From UBA11403 sp963784615 (lineage in GTDB: Bacteria; Pseudomonadota; Gammaproteobacteria; Legionellales; Legionellaceae), in assembly GCA_963784615.1 (NCBI GenBank), contig CAWASG010000002.1, positions 563,378 through 627,377 on the forward strand: 64,000 nt of DNA, given 5' to 3'. A model generated the notes under the pieces. It was given only the letters and a program-made list of their open reading frames with translations. It searched no databases and had not been told where the DNA came from. Both the position numbers and the translations under genes were made by a program. Positions 27,363 to 37,743 of the stretch are shown here, piece by piece. How positions within the stretch are numbered: position 1 is the stretch's first letter; the number at the start of each line of letters is the position of its first letter.

Positions 27363-30300
27363 CTCGAGAATGTGCCGAATCCCTCCAAAGGGCGAGCGAT
27401 GACCTTCAGGTATGTGGCTTTTTGTGCTATCATGCACTAAATTTGAATAGAAAGTCCTGGGGGTCGTGAACATGCCAAGCATCTGCATCGTTAAATTAAA
27501 AAATTGGGAAGAAAATTTATTTTCCAATTGTCCGAGTAATGCAGATCTCCATGCTCTGAAAGAGAAACTGCGTGTTTTATTTTCGACAAGCACAGACGTA
27601 AGGCCAACCCTTAAGAAAAAACATTTTTCGGGCAAGATTGTTTATACGATGAACTTCGACCTGAAGGGCCACGCTCATCGTCTTATTTTTGAAAAGAGCT
27701 CGTCGGGTACGGGACAAACAATTTTTGTTTTAAGAAGCATCGCTTTTTTCCATGATTACAAGAAAGCATTAAGTTTTCAGTCTTTACCACGGGTTGATTT
27801 CACCAGTGCCGAAGAGACAGTCCTTCATGATGCAGATATCGAGGAAGTTGATAGTGAGTGCATCCACTACAATGAGCAGTGGTTGCAGTTAAGTAGTCAG
27901 CAAAGTTCTTTTTTGACCCAAAATAAGTTTCCTATGTTGGTATCAGGGCCTCCTGGCTCGGGTAAAACCCTCTTATCGCACGCCTTGTTTGAGAGGATGG
28001 CACTTGAGCATCAAGAGACAGATGATCCGCTTCCGCTGAAGTTATTGTATTTAACGAAATCAAAACCATTGGCCGATAAGATGAGACAAGAATGGGGCTC
28101 TTGGGCAGCGGCTAATCTAGGTCAAAGTCCATCTAAAGTATTTGCTGTTTTTTTATCATTCGATGCACTTGCCGATTGGCATTATCAGTTATCGCAAAAG
28201 GATGCTGAAGTTGATGATAATGCCCGTTTTCATTCTGATGAATGTAAAGGATACATTAAGAGGCTAATCGAAAAGTATCATCTGAACAGTGCATATACGG
28301 CAGACGATATTTTTCATGAGTTTGTATTGACCGCCAAAGTTTTGTCTGATGACCTGTTGGCAAAAAACACATATGAATCCTCCGAATATAAAAAACTAGG
28401 CTTACGCCAAACTTCTTTAACTGATAAGCGCGAAAACGCTTACGCTCTCTATAAGCAACTTACCGATACGCTTACCGCAGAACAAAAATACTACCCTGAG
28501 TTTCGCGCTATTAGCGCGTTAAGCGATGTATACAAGTATGATCTGGTTTGTGTGGACGAGTCCCAATTGAGTGGAACACAAAGTTTATTCAACGCATTCG
28601 AGATGGCAAAAGACGGCCGTGTAGTTTATTTTGCGGACGCCCACCAGCGTCAAGAAACGCGCTATTCGCCGCTAACGCTTTTAGAGGTCTTGATTCATCA
28701 AAAAGCACATCAGACATTCGAGAAAACATTGCTCACAACTACTCATCGATTGAGTCCCGCAGCTGCAAAGTTATGCAATGATATTATTTTACTGGATACA
28801 CATTTAAGCCAAGGCCTTCCAGAGAAAACAGCTTATGCCGGCATTGATGCTAGTCACTTGGGCATTGATTTATCTGCGACAGAGGAAGAGGGCTGTTTGC
28901 GGTGGGCAAGCACATCTGAAGATAACACTCAAATGGCGAATTTGAGAAATTGCGCTACCGCAGCCGCGATTGTGCTCACCGAAGAAGATAAGCCAGCAGG
29001 CTCATTGCTGATTGGTGGAAGTGGTAACGTATTTACAGCCAAGGAATCACAAGGGCTGCAGTTTAGTCATGTGGTTGTTTATTTATCGAAAGGTGCCTTA
29101 AAAGAATTTGCGCCCGTCAGTCAAGGTATGCACGACGCGGGCATCGACGCTAGCTCCAACTTGACACCAAAGACATCTTTATCATCCACCAAATCAAGAA
29201 TGTCGGCTGACGGAAACTCAATGCTATCAACATTACTCGTTTCACTTTCACGTTCCTTTAAGCACCTATGGATTAAAGTTGAGGGGCTGAATGATAAAGA
29301 GAGGTATGCAGTTCGTTACTTTCTGAAATGGCTGGAAGCAAAATGCCAAGCACCCAATAGTGCGCAAGCGCATGTGACGCTCACCACAGAAAGTACCAAC
29401 GAGCAATGGCTTCGTGTTATTCATGAATTTTTAAATAATGAAAACGTCGAGCAGGCGCTTCTGGCTCTTGTGCGGCAATTTTCTCTTACAGAGAGCCAAG
29501 CGAACGCTTATGCACAGTATTATTGCGAGCAATTGAACTCCAGGGTGCCCCAAGAAAAATTAATGGAGCGTTGTCGAGAACATTTATCACAATTACAGCG
29601 CCGTGTTGCTTCGGTCGGTGCCGAAGCAGCTGTATGTTCAGCGACAGCCACTGTTGCGGATAAAAACGAGGCGAATTCTCTAATGGCCGCCGCGAACACC
29701 CAGAAAAAACCACGGCAACGGGCGACTCAAAAACAGATTATCAAGCCAGACTGCCTGGGAGGCATCACCAGCGATTCTGACGCAAAAACATTGGCGCTGG
29801 CCGTTTTGGCCTTACTGGAATTAAAAGAGAAAGATGAAGTGATTGGGTATTGGTTATGCAAGCACGCGCTTGTTGATGGACGCAGCCTTTTTAGTCTGGT
29901 TTATTCGAATTACAAAAATGTAGTCATTCTAAATATTAATCTCCAGGGAAAAATAAGTGGTTTTTTTGAAAAAATACGACCGTATTTTGTTGAGCCCGCT
30001 TTGGGGGGGCGCGAATAATGCGCTCACACACTTGCAACTTTTGGCTGGATATAATTTACTCCATCCTGCAGGTGCGCAGGCTCTCGTTCCATTTGTATTA
30101 AATAGCCTAAATACCATTCAGTCTCATCAATTAAATCAATCAATCGATATCAATGGCGTTATTCAGGGAGGGTCGTTACTCTATTTTATTGCTAGTCAAT
30201 CTACAACGCCCTTCTTAGCGAAATATCATCATAAAATAACAATTGAGGGTTTAAATAGGTCCGTAACTTTTTTGCGCAACAATGAGGGGGCGTCGCCCTT

Positions 30301-30845
30301 CTATCATCTCGCAATCAAATTAGATACTTATTGTGATTTAATAAAGCAACTTTTTAAAAATCAGAAAGTTGCTGGTGGCTTAACTCATGTAATCACGGCA
30401 TCTACCTCAGATCAAGGTTTGAGCGCGTTTTATCCGCTGTGCGCAAGTCCAGTAGGGCTGTCTCTCATTGACGCGAAGTGGGATTTTTTTAAAGATAAGA
30501 TTAGCGCCGCGCAATTACATCAGCAGATATCAGGTGACGGGGAATCAAAAGGCCAAAGCCCTTTTAGTGTCATGCAAAGTACTGTTGAGGGTCGGTTATT
30601 GATAAATGAGCACAAGGATTTTTTTGACGAGAGAGCCCTGCCTAAAGCGACCAGCGGTACGGGGACATTTTTTAAAAAACCAAAAGTAGATGATAAGGGG
30701 GCTCCCGAAGCTGCAGCAGCCTCCTCCTCTGTTAATCCAGTGAGTCTCGGCTAACACCCTGAGAAGTGTAATATAAAAAGCGATATTATTGTGCAGATAT
30801 GCGAGTCGTTGCTAGCAACTGGTAGTGGGTTTATTTTCTCGAGTG
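27363..30845 (+). repeat. Direct duplication, unit 2 (3.5 kb)
   Basis: Second copy of the block at 19325-22862, again bounded by CTCGAG. Family-A MITE fragments lie just outside both of its ends (27304-27351 and 30847-30882), which may mark the recombination or insertion site. Divergence from unit 1 is concentrated in the middle of the gene and the C-terminal linker. Confidence 0.88.
27472..30754 (+). pseudogene. Superfamily 1 helicase-like protein, copy 2, frameshifted
   Basis: The frame reads as in copy 1 through Walker A, Walker B and the later helicase motifs, then stops at 30016-30018. The C-terminal part continues in another frame from about 30010 to 30754. The switch lies at a run of seven G (30003-30009); six G would give ALGGANNALTHLQLL and restore the frame. 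Copy 1 reads VLDGTREALTHLQLL there. Either a slipped homopolymer has inactivated the tail or the tract is phase-variable. All helicase motifs lie before the break, so a truncated active protein is possible. The serine run is only three residues. Confidence 0.85.
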
Positions 30846-30846
30846 C

Positions 30847-30882
30847 TTAGAACATCATAGAATGGTCTTGTCCCCTTTTTTT
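30847..30882. repeat. MITE family A fragment, right of duplication unit 2
   Basis: GAACATCATAGAATGGTCTTGTCCCC is the right half of the element at 8619-8736. It starts a few bases after the CTCGAGTG end of the duplication. Confidence 0.65.
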
Positions 30883-31126
30883 TAGGCAAGTAATTTAAGA
30901 TGCGTTTGCCCTGTATTTTCCCCCTATTTTTTGCAATTATATTGTTCTCTATGATATATTTCGCCTACTTTTAGCTTGTTAGGTTTGTTTTATACCAACA
31001 AAAGAGAAAGGTATTCTTCAGAATTACGGTAAGGTGCTAACTAAAGCATTGAATGACTCTTTAGCTTCTAAACCTAATTGTAGTAAAATTTGGCCTGTTG
31101 GCCGCGCATGACTGTGGACATATTCA

Positions 31127-33310
31127 ATGGAAATCAAAGTAAATTTTCTCGACAATTTAAGACTCGAAGCCAAGTTCGATGACTTTACTGTCACCGCCGA
31201 TCAACCTATTCGCTATAAAGGTGATGGCTCAGCTCCAAGTCCTTTTGATTATTTCTTAGCGTCATCAGCCCTTTGCGCCGCTTACTTTATCAAGGTGTAT
31301 TGTAAGACCCGTGATATCTCCACTGAAAACATCCGCTTATCTCAAAACAATATTGTCGATCCGGAAGATCGCTATAACCAGATCTTCCAAATTCAGGTCG
31401 AGCTGCCCGATGATATTTCAGCCAAAGATAGAGAAGGTATTTTACGTTCTATCGACCGCTGCACAGTAAAGAAAGTAGTGCAAACTGGCCCTGAATTTAA
31501 AATCGAAACCGTTGAAAACCTAGGCGCTGACGCCAATGCCATGTTGATGGCCCAGCCAGAAGAGGAGAAGAGAACCTTTATTCTAGGTAAAGACTTGCCC
31601 CTAGAGCAAACCATTAAAAACATAACCGCCATGTTAGCCGAGCTTGGCATGAAGATAGAAATATCCTCATGGCGCAACATAGTGCCTAATGTATGGTCTT
31701 TACATATTCGTGATGCCGCCTCGCCTATGTGCTTCACTAACGGCAAAGGCGCCACCAAAGAAAGCGCACTATGCTCGGCATTAGGCGAGTTTATTGAGCG
31801 CCTGAATAATAACTTTTTCTACAACGATCAATTCTTTGGCGTAGAAATCGCCAACAGCGAATTTGTTCATTATCCCAATGAAAAGTGGTTTGCATTAGAA
31901 GAAGGTGTGCTGCCAGCGGGTATTTTGGATGACTATTGCCTAGATATTTACAACCCAGATGAAGAATTACAGGGATCTCACCTGATTGACACCAACTCAG
32001 GCAATAAAGATCGCGGCATTTGTGCCATTCCCTATACCCGCAAGTCCGATGGTGAGACCGTCTATTTCCCATCAAACCTGATTGAAAATTTATTCTTAAG
32101 TAACGGCATGAGCGCCGGTAACAACCTACAAGAAGCCCATGTGCAGTGCTTATCAGAAATCTTTGAGCGCGCCATAAAACGTCAAATCATTGAGCAAGAA
32201 ATTGTCCTGCCAGATGTGCCAATGAGCGTGCTTGAAAAGTACCCTAGTATTCTAGCGGGTATTAAAGGCCTAGAAGAGCAAGGCTTCCCCATTATGGTGA
32301 AAGATGCCTCATTGGGCGGGCAATTCCCTGTTATGTGCGTCACCCTGATGAACCCAAGAACCGGTGGCGTATTTGCTTCTTTTGGCGCCCACCCAAGCTT
32401 TGAAGTGGCGCTAGAGCGCAGCCTTACCGAGTTACTGCAAGGCCGCAGTTTTGAAGGCTTAAACGATGTACCAAGGCCAACCTTCAATAGCATGGCCGTC
32501 ACTGAGCCTGAAAACTTCGTTGAGCACTTTATTGACTCTACTGGCGTGATCTCCTGGCGCTTCTTTAGCAGTAAGTACGAGCATGAGTTCTGTGAATGGG
32601 ACTTTTCTGGCACCAGCGAAGAAGAAGCTAACAGGCTATTTGGCATCTTAGAGGCCATGGGCAAAGAAGTCTATATTGCCGAACTCACTGACTTAGGCGC
32701 CTCAGCTTGCCGTATTTTAGTGCCTGACTATTCAGAGATTTATCCGGTTGACGATCTTATTTGGGACAATACTAACAAAGCGCTAAATTACCGTGAAGAC
32801 ATCTTAAATCTGCATTCATTAAGCACTAAAGCGCTAGGCAAGTTAGTTAATCGCTTAGAAGAAAGTCAGTTAGATAACCATACCGATATTCGCACATTGA
32901 TTGGCATAGTGTTCGATGAAAACACTGTCTGGGGCAAACTGACTATTATCGAGCTTAAAATCCTGATTTATCTCGCACTTGGCGCCCATGAAGACGCCCA
33001 CGAATTAGTCGGTGAGTTCTTGCAATTTAACGACAATACAGTCCAGCGCGGCCTGTTTTATCAAGCGGTAAATGCAGTACTGGAAGTCACCTTAGATGAA
33101 GATCTTGAGCTTAAGCACTTTATCGAAAGCTTCAACCGGATGTTTGGTTTCGAAGTGATGGAAAACGTGGTTGGCTCCGTCACAGGTAAGGTACGTTTTT
33201 ACGGCCTAACCAAAACCAGCATCGCCCTTGAAGGCATAGAACCCCATTTGCGACTGATTGAAAGCTATAAGAAATTACACCAAGCGCGCAAAATAAAAGT
33301 AGGATTCTAA
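31127..33310 (+). CDS. ycaO: OsmC-YcaO fusion protein (ribosomal protein S12 methylthiotransferase accessory factor)
   Basis: 727 residues. Residues 1-140 are an OsmC-like domain (GDGSAPSPFDYFLASSALCAAY, abbreviated, with the conserved Cys). From about 150 the protein follows E. coli YcaO closely: VWSLHIRDAASPMCFTNGKG, ATKESALCSALGEFIERLNN, RGICAIPYTRKSDGETVYFP, LSNGMSAGN, LGGQFPVMCV, SFGAHPSFEVALERSLTELLQGR (shortened). YcaO proteins bind ATP and activate amide backbones; E. coli YcaO potentiates RimO-dependent beta-methylthiolation of S12. The C-terminus is the TPR-like region. Fusions with OsmC are known in Shewanella-like bacteria. Base composition and codon use (many GCC, GGC, CTG) differ from the neighbours, suggesting transfer. 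No rimO or peptide precursor gene is adjacent. Confidence 0.92.
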   Translation: MEIKVNFLDNLRLEAKFDDFTVTADQPIRYKGDGSAPSPFDYFLASSALCAAYFIKVYCKTRDISTENIRLSQNNIVDPEDRYNQIFQIQVELPDDISAKDREGILRSIDRCTVKKVVQTGPEFKIETVENLGADANAMLMAQPEEEKRTFILGKDLPLEQTIKNITAMLAELGMKIEISSWRNIVPNVWSLHIRDAASPMCFTNGKGATKESALCSALGEFIERLNNNFFYNDQFFGVEIANSEFVHYPNEKWFALEEGVLPAGILDDYCLDIYNPDEELQGSHLIDTNSGNKDRGICAIPYTRKSDGETVYFPSNLIENLFLSNGMSAGNNLQEAHVQCLSEIFERAIKRQIIEQEIVLPDVPMSVLEKYPSILAGIKGLEEQGFPIMVKDASLGGQFPVMCVTLMNPRTGGVFASFGAHPSFEVALERSLTELLQGRSFEGLNDVPRPTFNSMAVTEPENFVEHFIDSTGVISWRFFSSKYEHEFCEWDFSGTSEEEANRLFGILEAMGKEVYIAELTDLGASACRILVPDYSEIYPVDDLIWDNTNKALNYREDILNLHSLSTKALGKLVNRLEESQLDNHTDIRTLIGIVFDENTVWGKLTIIELKILIYLALGAHEDAHELVGEFLQFNDNTVQRGLFYQAVNAVLEVTLDEDLELKHFIESFNRMFGFEVMENVVGSVTGKVRFYGLTKTSIALEGIEPHLRLIESYKKLHQARKIKVGF

Positions 33311-33336
33311 TCGCTGTGCTAATCAGAAGTTGTCCA

Positions 33337-33352
33337 CCTGTGTGTAGCGAAT
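33337..33352. repeat. Solo IS end, CTGTGTGTAGCGAAT
   Basis: Same sequence as the ends of the IS remnant at 18622-19262. It directly follows the ycaO gene and precedes a MITE fragment, perhaps the scar of an excised or recombined IS. Confidence 0.55.
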
Positions 33353-33358
33353 GTGAAG

Positions 33359-33427
33359 GAAAGGGGGCATGACCATTGTATGATGCTCTAAGTTCAGAGT
33401 TAACACAATACAGGCATTAGAAGATCC
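33359..33427. repeat. MITE family A, half copy
   Basis: AAAGGGGGCATGACCATTGT, then ATGATGCTCTAAGTTCAGAG and CAGGCATTAGAAGATCC, is the inverted right half of the 8619-8736 element. It is flanked on the left by the solo IS end. Confidence 0.65.
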
Positions 33428-34043
33428 CACCATTATCATGGGAATGACCTTGGGCCAGGTGGGCACGTCGCAAGCTCCTTTGCCCACCCTACGATCATAC
33501 TAATCATCTTTGATTCGATAAGGCGGTTGTTTAGGTTGGTTTTTATACAGAGAGCTGTCCACAGGGTAGCCAGACATCGGGAGAAGGACCCTCATACGTC
33601 ACATCGGCTTTTTGTTTTTTCCCTTTAAACGAACCTTTAGCTTATACCAGCACTGGATCACCCATCAAAAAAGCGGCTGATTTTGGCACTTCACATCACG
33701 ACCTTTAGTCCCAGGCCAAATAGTGAATTCATTTAATTTGATCGAATATGAGTCTAAAACAGAGCTTTTTATAGATGAAAAGTAAATTTCTATCAAAAAA
33801 GGACTTAGGACAAGTACAGGAAGGGTTATAATGCCATTCAAAACTCAAAGGGACCCTAATTGACAGGTATCCTCACTTACCCCGTATTGTCCTAAGGATG
33901 TGGCATCTTCATTGTGCGGGCGAATCAACTAACGCTACGTTGCAATTTAGAGCAGACTGGGCTAATATAATCAATAATGCTTCATACAGAAAATTGATCA
34001 AAATGAAGTGCCAACAGCTCCTAAAAGAAGAGAAGAAATTATT
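33428..34043. other. Gap without a recognised gene
   Basis: About 600 bp with stops in all frames at short intervals. No RNA gene or clear repeat was seen. The last 100 bp must contain the promoter of the interrupted solenoid gene that starts at 34044. Confidence 0.4.
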
Positions 34044-34983
34044 ATGAAAAAACTATTATCTAACGATGAGATAGATACGTTATTAAGAAATTTTAAAGCT
34101 GTTTTTCAGTTCTACGTTCATGTATCAAGTTGGCGTGCAGAATCAGAAAACGATATTCACCTGGATGATGAATCCAGAGAACGTTTAAAGGAATTAAAAG
34201 ATACACTTACTGAAAAACTAAAAATTGAATTGTCATCAGCCTCATTTGAAGAATCAAAAGATAGTGAAGAATCGGAAAATAGTGAAGAATCAAACGTTAG
34301 GAATCATAAAATCATAGAGATTTTAAATGCGTTTTTAAGCAAACACTGGTGTATATTGCACCAAACGGTTCCTGCCATTTTTAAAGACGAACAATTCGAC
34401 GAACAATTCCCTGTAATCAAGGTAAAGACAGGTTTCTCAACCACATCTTCTAAAGAAAAGGCCGATAAGGGTGCCGAAGCAGCTGCCGCGACATCGCCCA
34501 CAGAAAAGTTTGATACATTTATTCATCTATTAAAAAAATATGGTTGTACTAATTTAAGTGAATTAGTTGAATCTCACAAAGAACACAGAAATTTACCCGA
34601 TCTATTCAAGAGTAAATGTAGTCAATTATCTGATACAACTCTTAACGATATAGTCAAACAACTAACTCGTATTTCAATAAAACCAACAACCGAACTTGAT
34701 AAACAAGATGACGCTGCATTAAACGAAAAGGAAAATAAAATCCATATCGAAAATATTTACCGAGTATTTGAATTTTTTAGCAAATACGATGATAACATTA
34801 TCATTGTTGTTGCCAACATATTCCGGAAACTAGATCAAGCTGGACTCAACCAGGATAAAATCGCAAAGATTTTAGACTACTATCTTTTAGATTCAAGTAA
34901 CCACAATGAAGAGATATTAGCACTCGATCAAATTTTATATCTTTTGGAAGATGAACCAACATTAATTCAAGATAAGATATTCG
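34044..34983 (+). pseudogene. 5' part of a transposon-split solenoid-repeat gene
   Basis: The first 313 codons of a gene split by the 34984-39460 transposon. ATG 34044 (MKKLLSNDEIDTLL) is preferred over an upstream GTG, because purine-rich AAGAAGAGAAG precedes it. The protein is helical and acidic with a Glu/Ser-rich repeat (EESKDSEESENSEES). The insertion follows codons ATA TTC; the last eight frame residues (GPQSSFRQ) come from transposon end DNA. Joined to 39469-41087 the frame is continuous: 940 + 1619 bases = 853 codons including the stop. If still expressed, this part gives a truncated protein. Family unknown. Confidence 0.85.
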
Positions 34984-35200
34984 GGCCTCAGTCATCGTTT
35001 CGCCAATAGTTTTAAATTTATACAGCTAAGATTGTCGTCATGCTGTTCGTCACAAGGGCGAATGAGTCTAAGTTATCGACAGATCTATGGAATATATAAT
35101 TCTGGTTACACCTTTCCCCCGCGCAACTCTGTCAATTACCTGTTTATTTATAAAACGTGCTATAATCACAAAAATAAAGCATTTTTTAGGGGGGATAGAC

Positions 35201-36409
35201 ATGCAGAATCAATCATCAAGACCGGGTCCAAAACAAGACGTCAGCAAGAACGAACCTAAGCAGCCTTCTTCAACTTCCCTTCCTGACGCTTCGATGGACG
35301 CGGGAGCAGCCACTGCGGCTGCCGCTGACGTTGCCGCACTTACTTCAAGACAAAATTCCAATCCATTATCGCGGGTTGCTTTTGTGAATCGAGTCATGCT
35401 TTTTGCCGCATCGAATGCTAAAAGAGCATTCGAGTTAGAGGCCATTAATACCACATGGGCTGACACCATTAGGAATTTTACCCTTAAGAATCATCCAAGA
35501 TTTGGATTCACGAAAGATAAACTGTTAGAAGCTGTTGCTTTGGGAAGGGAAAGTAGGACAGTCAATCTCGATCGTCAACCCGGAGAGATTTTCGCAGCAG
35601 ATATACTGCTCCAATATCCGGATTTGTTATTAGAAAAAGGAACTATTACCGACTGGGGTGGGCGAACATTTAAAGATATCTCTGCTTTTCAATATGCGTT
35701 ATGGGCAAAAGATTTTAAGATGCTAGAAATGATGCTGAATAGCATACCAGTTGGTGAAGAAGGTGACGCAATCAGGACGGAACTTCTAAGACAATATGAG
35801 CAGGTTATAATACCGAGATATCAAGGTGGTGGTTTGACTTATATGCACACCTATGAGCGTCCGAAGGTGGATGCAGCTGGTATACCCATAAAAGATGCTT
35901 CTGGGAATTGGGATTGTGAAACTGTGACAGAGGAGCGTTGGGGAAACCATTTCGATATAACACCACTTCTCAATGCTTATAAAGATTACGATACTCATTG
36001 TGATGCTCGTACATTGCCACAACGCGATGCTTGCTGGATAAAAGTCATTGGGACGCTGCAGCGCTCACTCCCAATACATATTCTACAACGTTACTGTGAC
36101 CCAGATATTCCGTTTTATCCCTTACCTTCGTTTACGGGCAACTTTAAGCGTACAACACAATTTTATAATTACTTACATAACGGTTTAGAGTCCCTACTTT
36201 CATCTTCTTTGGCTTCTGATTTTTCGTTATTTCGTGGCGACATGCGGGCAGGGGTGCCGGCGCGTGGCGTGAAGTGGGCAGTGGGGCGCGGGACAGTCGC
36301 TGATTTGGCGGCGGTCCGCCAGATTGATGAAGTCAGTACAAACGAGATAGAAAAAATTAAACGGCTGCTAACGGCGCCCGGGGAGAATCCCACCCAGTTC
36401 CGCCGTTGA
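35201..36409 (+). CDS. Transposon cargo: unrecognised 402-residue effector-like protein
   Basis: Start taken at ATG 35201 (MQNQSSRPGPKQDVSK), preceded by AGGGGGGATAGAC, rather than an upstream start inside the transposon end region. The first 60 residues are polar and disordered, with an Ala-rich run. A helical body follows with an ankyrin-like helix pair (ISAFQYALWAKDFKMLEMML, about residues 165-184). The C-terminal 130 residues are shared with the pseudogene at 7052-7687: CW.K.I..LQR..P....RYC, FYPLPSF, FYNYL, SLFRGDM, DLAAVRQIDEV. At least two copies in this window, one mobile, suggest a family spread by transposition. No enzymatic motif was identified. Confidence 0.72.
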   Translation: MQNQSSRPGPKQDVSKNEPKQPSSTSLPDASMDAGAATAAAADVAALTSRQNSNPLSRVAFVNRVMLFAASNAKRAFELEAINTTWADTIRNFTLKNHPRFGFTKDKLLEAVALGRESRTVNLDRQPGEIFAADILLQYPDLLLEKGTITDWGGRTFKDISAFQYALWAKDFKMLEMMLNSIPVGEEGDAIRTELLRQYEQVIIPRYQGGGLTYMHTYERPKVDAAGIPIKDASGNWDCETVTEERWGNHFDITPLLNAYKDYDTHCDARTLPQRDACWIKVIGTLQRSLPIHILQRYCDPDIPFYPLPSFTGNFKRTTQFYNYLHNGLESLLSSSLASDFSLFRGDMRAGVPARGVKWAVGRGTVADLAAVRQIDEVSTNEIEKIKRLLTAPGENPTQFRR

Positions 36410-36570
36410 GTTTATATCGATAGATCAGGCCGCATGCTATGGATGCACATACGCCATCCCAACATGCGGCCATGAACCATTCCAATAACTCAGTATATTG
36501 CCATTTTTCGCTTGTCCTCACCCACCAACACGCCCAACGGTTTAAGTAACTTGTGATCCTTCGGGGAGAT
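36357..36570 (-). pseudogene. Out-of-frame C-terminal part of the reverse transcriptase
   Basis: Frame-shifted continuation of the RT: KSGVSPRRITSYLNRWACWW then VRTSEKWQYTELLEWFMAACWDG. The last 50 bases overlap the 3' end of the cargo gene on the other strand. It is reached from the RT by a one-base shift in the run of A and G near 36570, either a mutation or ribosomal slippage. Confidence 0.5.
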
Positions 36571-37591
36571 ACCCCACTTTTGACCATTTGTTGAACTTGT
36601 TCGCGTGCTTTACGCAGCGTTCTCGCATGTGGAACGATCTGCGTAAGCGCAGGTGAATGTTCTCCATTTGCCGAAATTGCCTCCACCCCCCCATTGAGGT
36701 TGAATTGTATGCAAAATCGGCTTGATTGTTGGAGTGATCATCGACCTGTGTCAAGTTGGTGTTATCGAGGGGTCGCGTCCCAGGATAGTGAATGCCGAGA
36801 AAATGAAATCCTTTCTCGATGGAGCCAATACATGTTTTTTTGCGTGATAAATTCAACCGCCGCTCGTGTAATACGTCCATCATGCGTCGTTTACACCGGT
36901 TAAGACTACGCTTCGTTGGACACAGAATCAAAATATCATCCTGATAACGAATATAGGTCACGTCCATGGAATCAAATGCGTCATCCAGTGGTTTTAAAAA
37001 AATCCCACTAAAAAATTGGGACAGCGGACCTCGCAATGCAATGCCATGATCTGGATTTTTATAACCACGCGGCGTTTCAATTGGGTTAATGATAATCTCA
37101 GTCAGCATTGCTTGAACGTTAGGATCGTCATAATGGATTTGAATATCTTTGATCAACTTATGATGTTGGATTGATTTATAAAACGATTTTATATCTGCAC
37201 GGATAAAATATTGAGGTTGGCTCTCTTGCTGTACTTGTCGAATACGTTGTGTGGCGGTTTTCACACCACTGGGACCTTGAAGATGGTAACAATTTGGATT
37301 CATGACGAAAGGAAACGTTGGTTTCAATTGCCTCAGCAAAATATGTTGAAAAATTCGGTCGGATAAATAGAGTTGGTCAACGACCTCATCTGAAAAATAA
37401 TGCCGCTTGAGGAAGCGTGGTGTATAGCTGCCATCGATCATCGCGTTGATGCCTTGCGCCATCCACTCATCTATTTCGCGAGCCATTAAATGAACATCAT
37501 GACTCGCATGTGCATAATGTTTTTGTTTATGAATTTTGGCGAAAAGCTTTCGACCACAGGCCTGCATTGCTTCAACATTCCATCGCTTCAT
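36542..37591 (-). CDS. Transposon-borne reverse transcriptase (YQDD type)
   Basis: 349 residues with reverse transcriptase motifs: FIRADIKSFYKSI (catalytic Asp133), HGIALRGPLSQFFSGIFLKPLD (motif 4 with an SQ pair as in diversity-generating and other non-intron RTs), YIRYQDDILILC (Asp218, Asp219) and KTCIGSIEKGFHFLGI (motif 7). There is no maturase or endonuclease domain, so it is not an ordinary group II intron protein. The plausible end is not at its stop: a neighbouring frame (36357-36570) continues with SPRRITSYLNRWACWWVR, which looks like the native C-terminus. A frameshift near 36570 (AAAAGTGGGG) is therefore likely. It faces away from the transposase. Its RNA template and role are unknown. 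Confidence 0.82.
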   Translation of the reverse strand: MKRWNVEAMQACGRKLFAKIHKQKHYAHASHDVHLMAREIDEWMAQGINAMIDGSYTPRFLKRHYFSDEVVDQLYLSDRIFQHILLRQLKPTFPFVMNPNCYHLQGPSGVKTATQRIRQVQQESQPQYFIRADIKSFYKSIQHHKLIKDIQIHYDDPNVQAMLTEIIINPIETPRGYKNPDHGIALRGPLSQFFSGIFLKPLDDAFDSMDVTYIRYQDDILILCPTKRSLNRCKRRMMDVLHERRLNLSRKKTCIGSIEKGFHFLGIHYPGTRPLDNTNLTQVDDHSNNQADFAYNSTSMGGWRQFRQMENIHLRLRRSFHMRERCVKHANKFNKWSKVGYLPEGSQVT

Positions 37592-37743
37592 CTGGTGTTC
37601 CGCTTGATAATGAATACATCCTTTTATGTTTTTATCGCTCTAAAGGAATTGCGCCCATATTTTTCAAGAAATACTTGCAGCAGTTGGTTCAGTCTGTAAT
37701 CATTCGATTTGCAAAAAGATATGATTTTCAAGGACTGAACCAA

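Noticed and set aside
36409..36560. A diversity-generating retroelement (template/variable repeat pair) next to the reverse transcriptase
   Set aside because: I found no repeat pair with adenine-specific differences near the RT or in the cargo gene, and no C-type-lectin-like variable end. The SQ motif alone is not enough.
37510..37743. Upstream extension of the transposon transposase to 37510
   Set aside because: This part overlaps the start of the reverse transcriptase on the other strand and its translation looks like antisense sequence. The conserved part begins around 37744.
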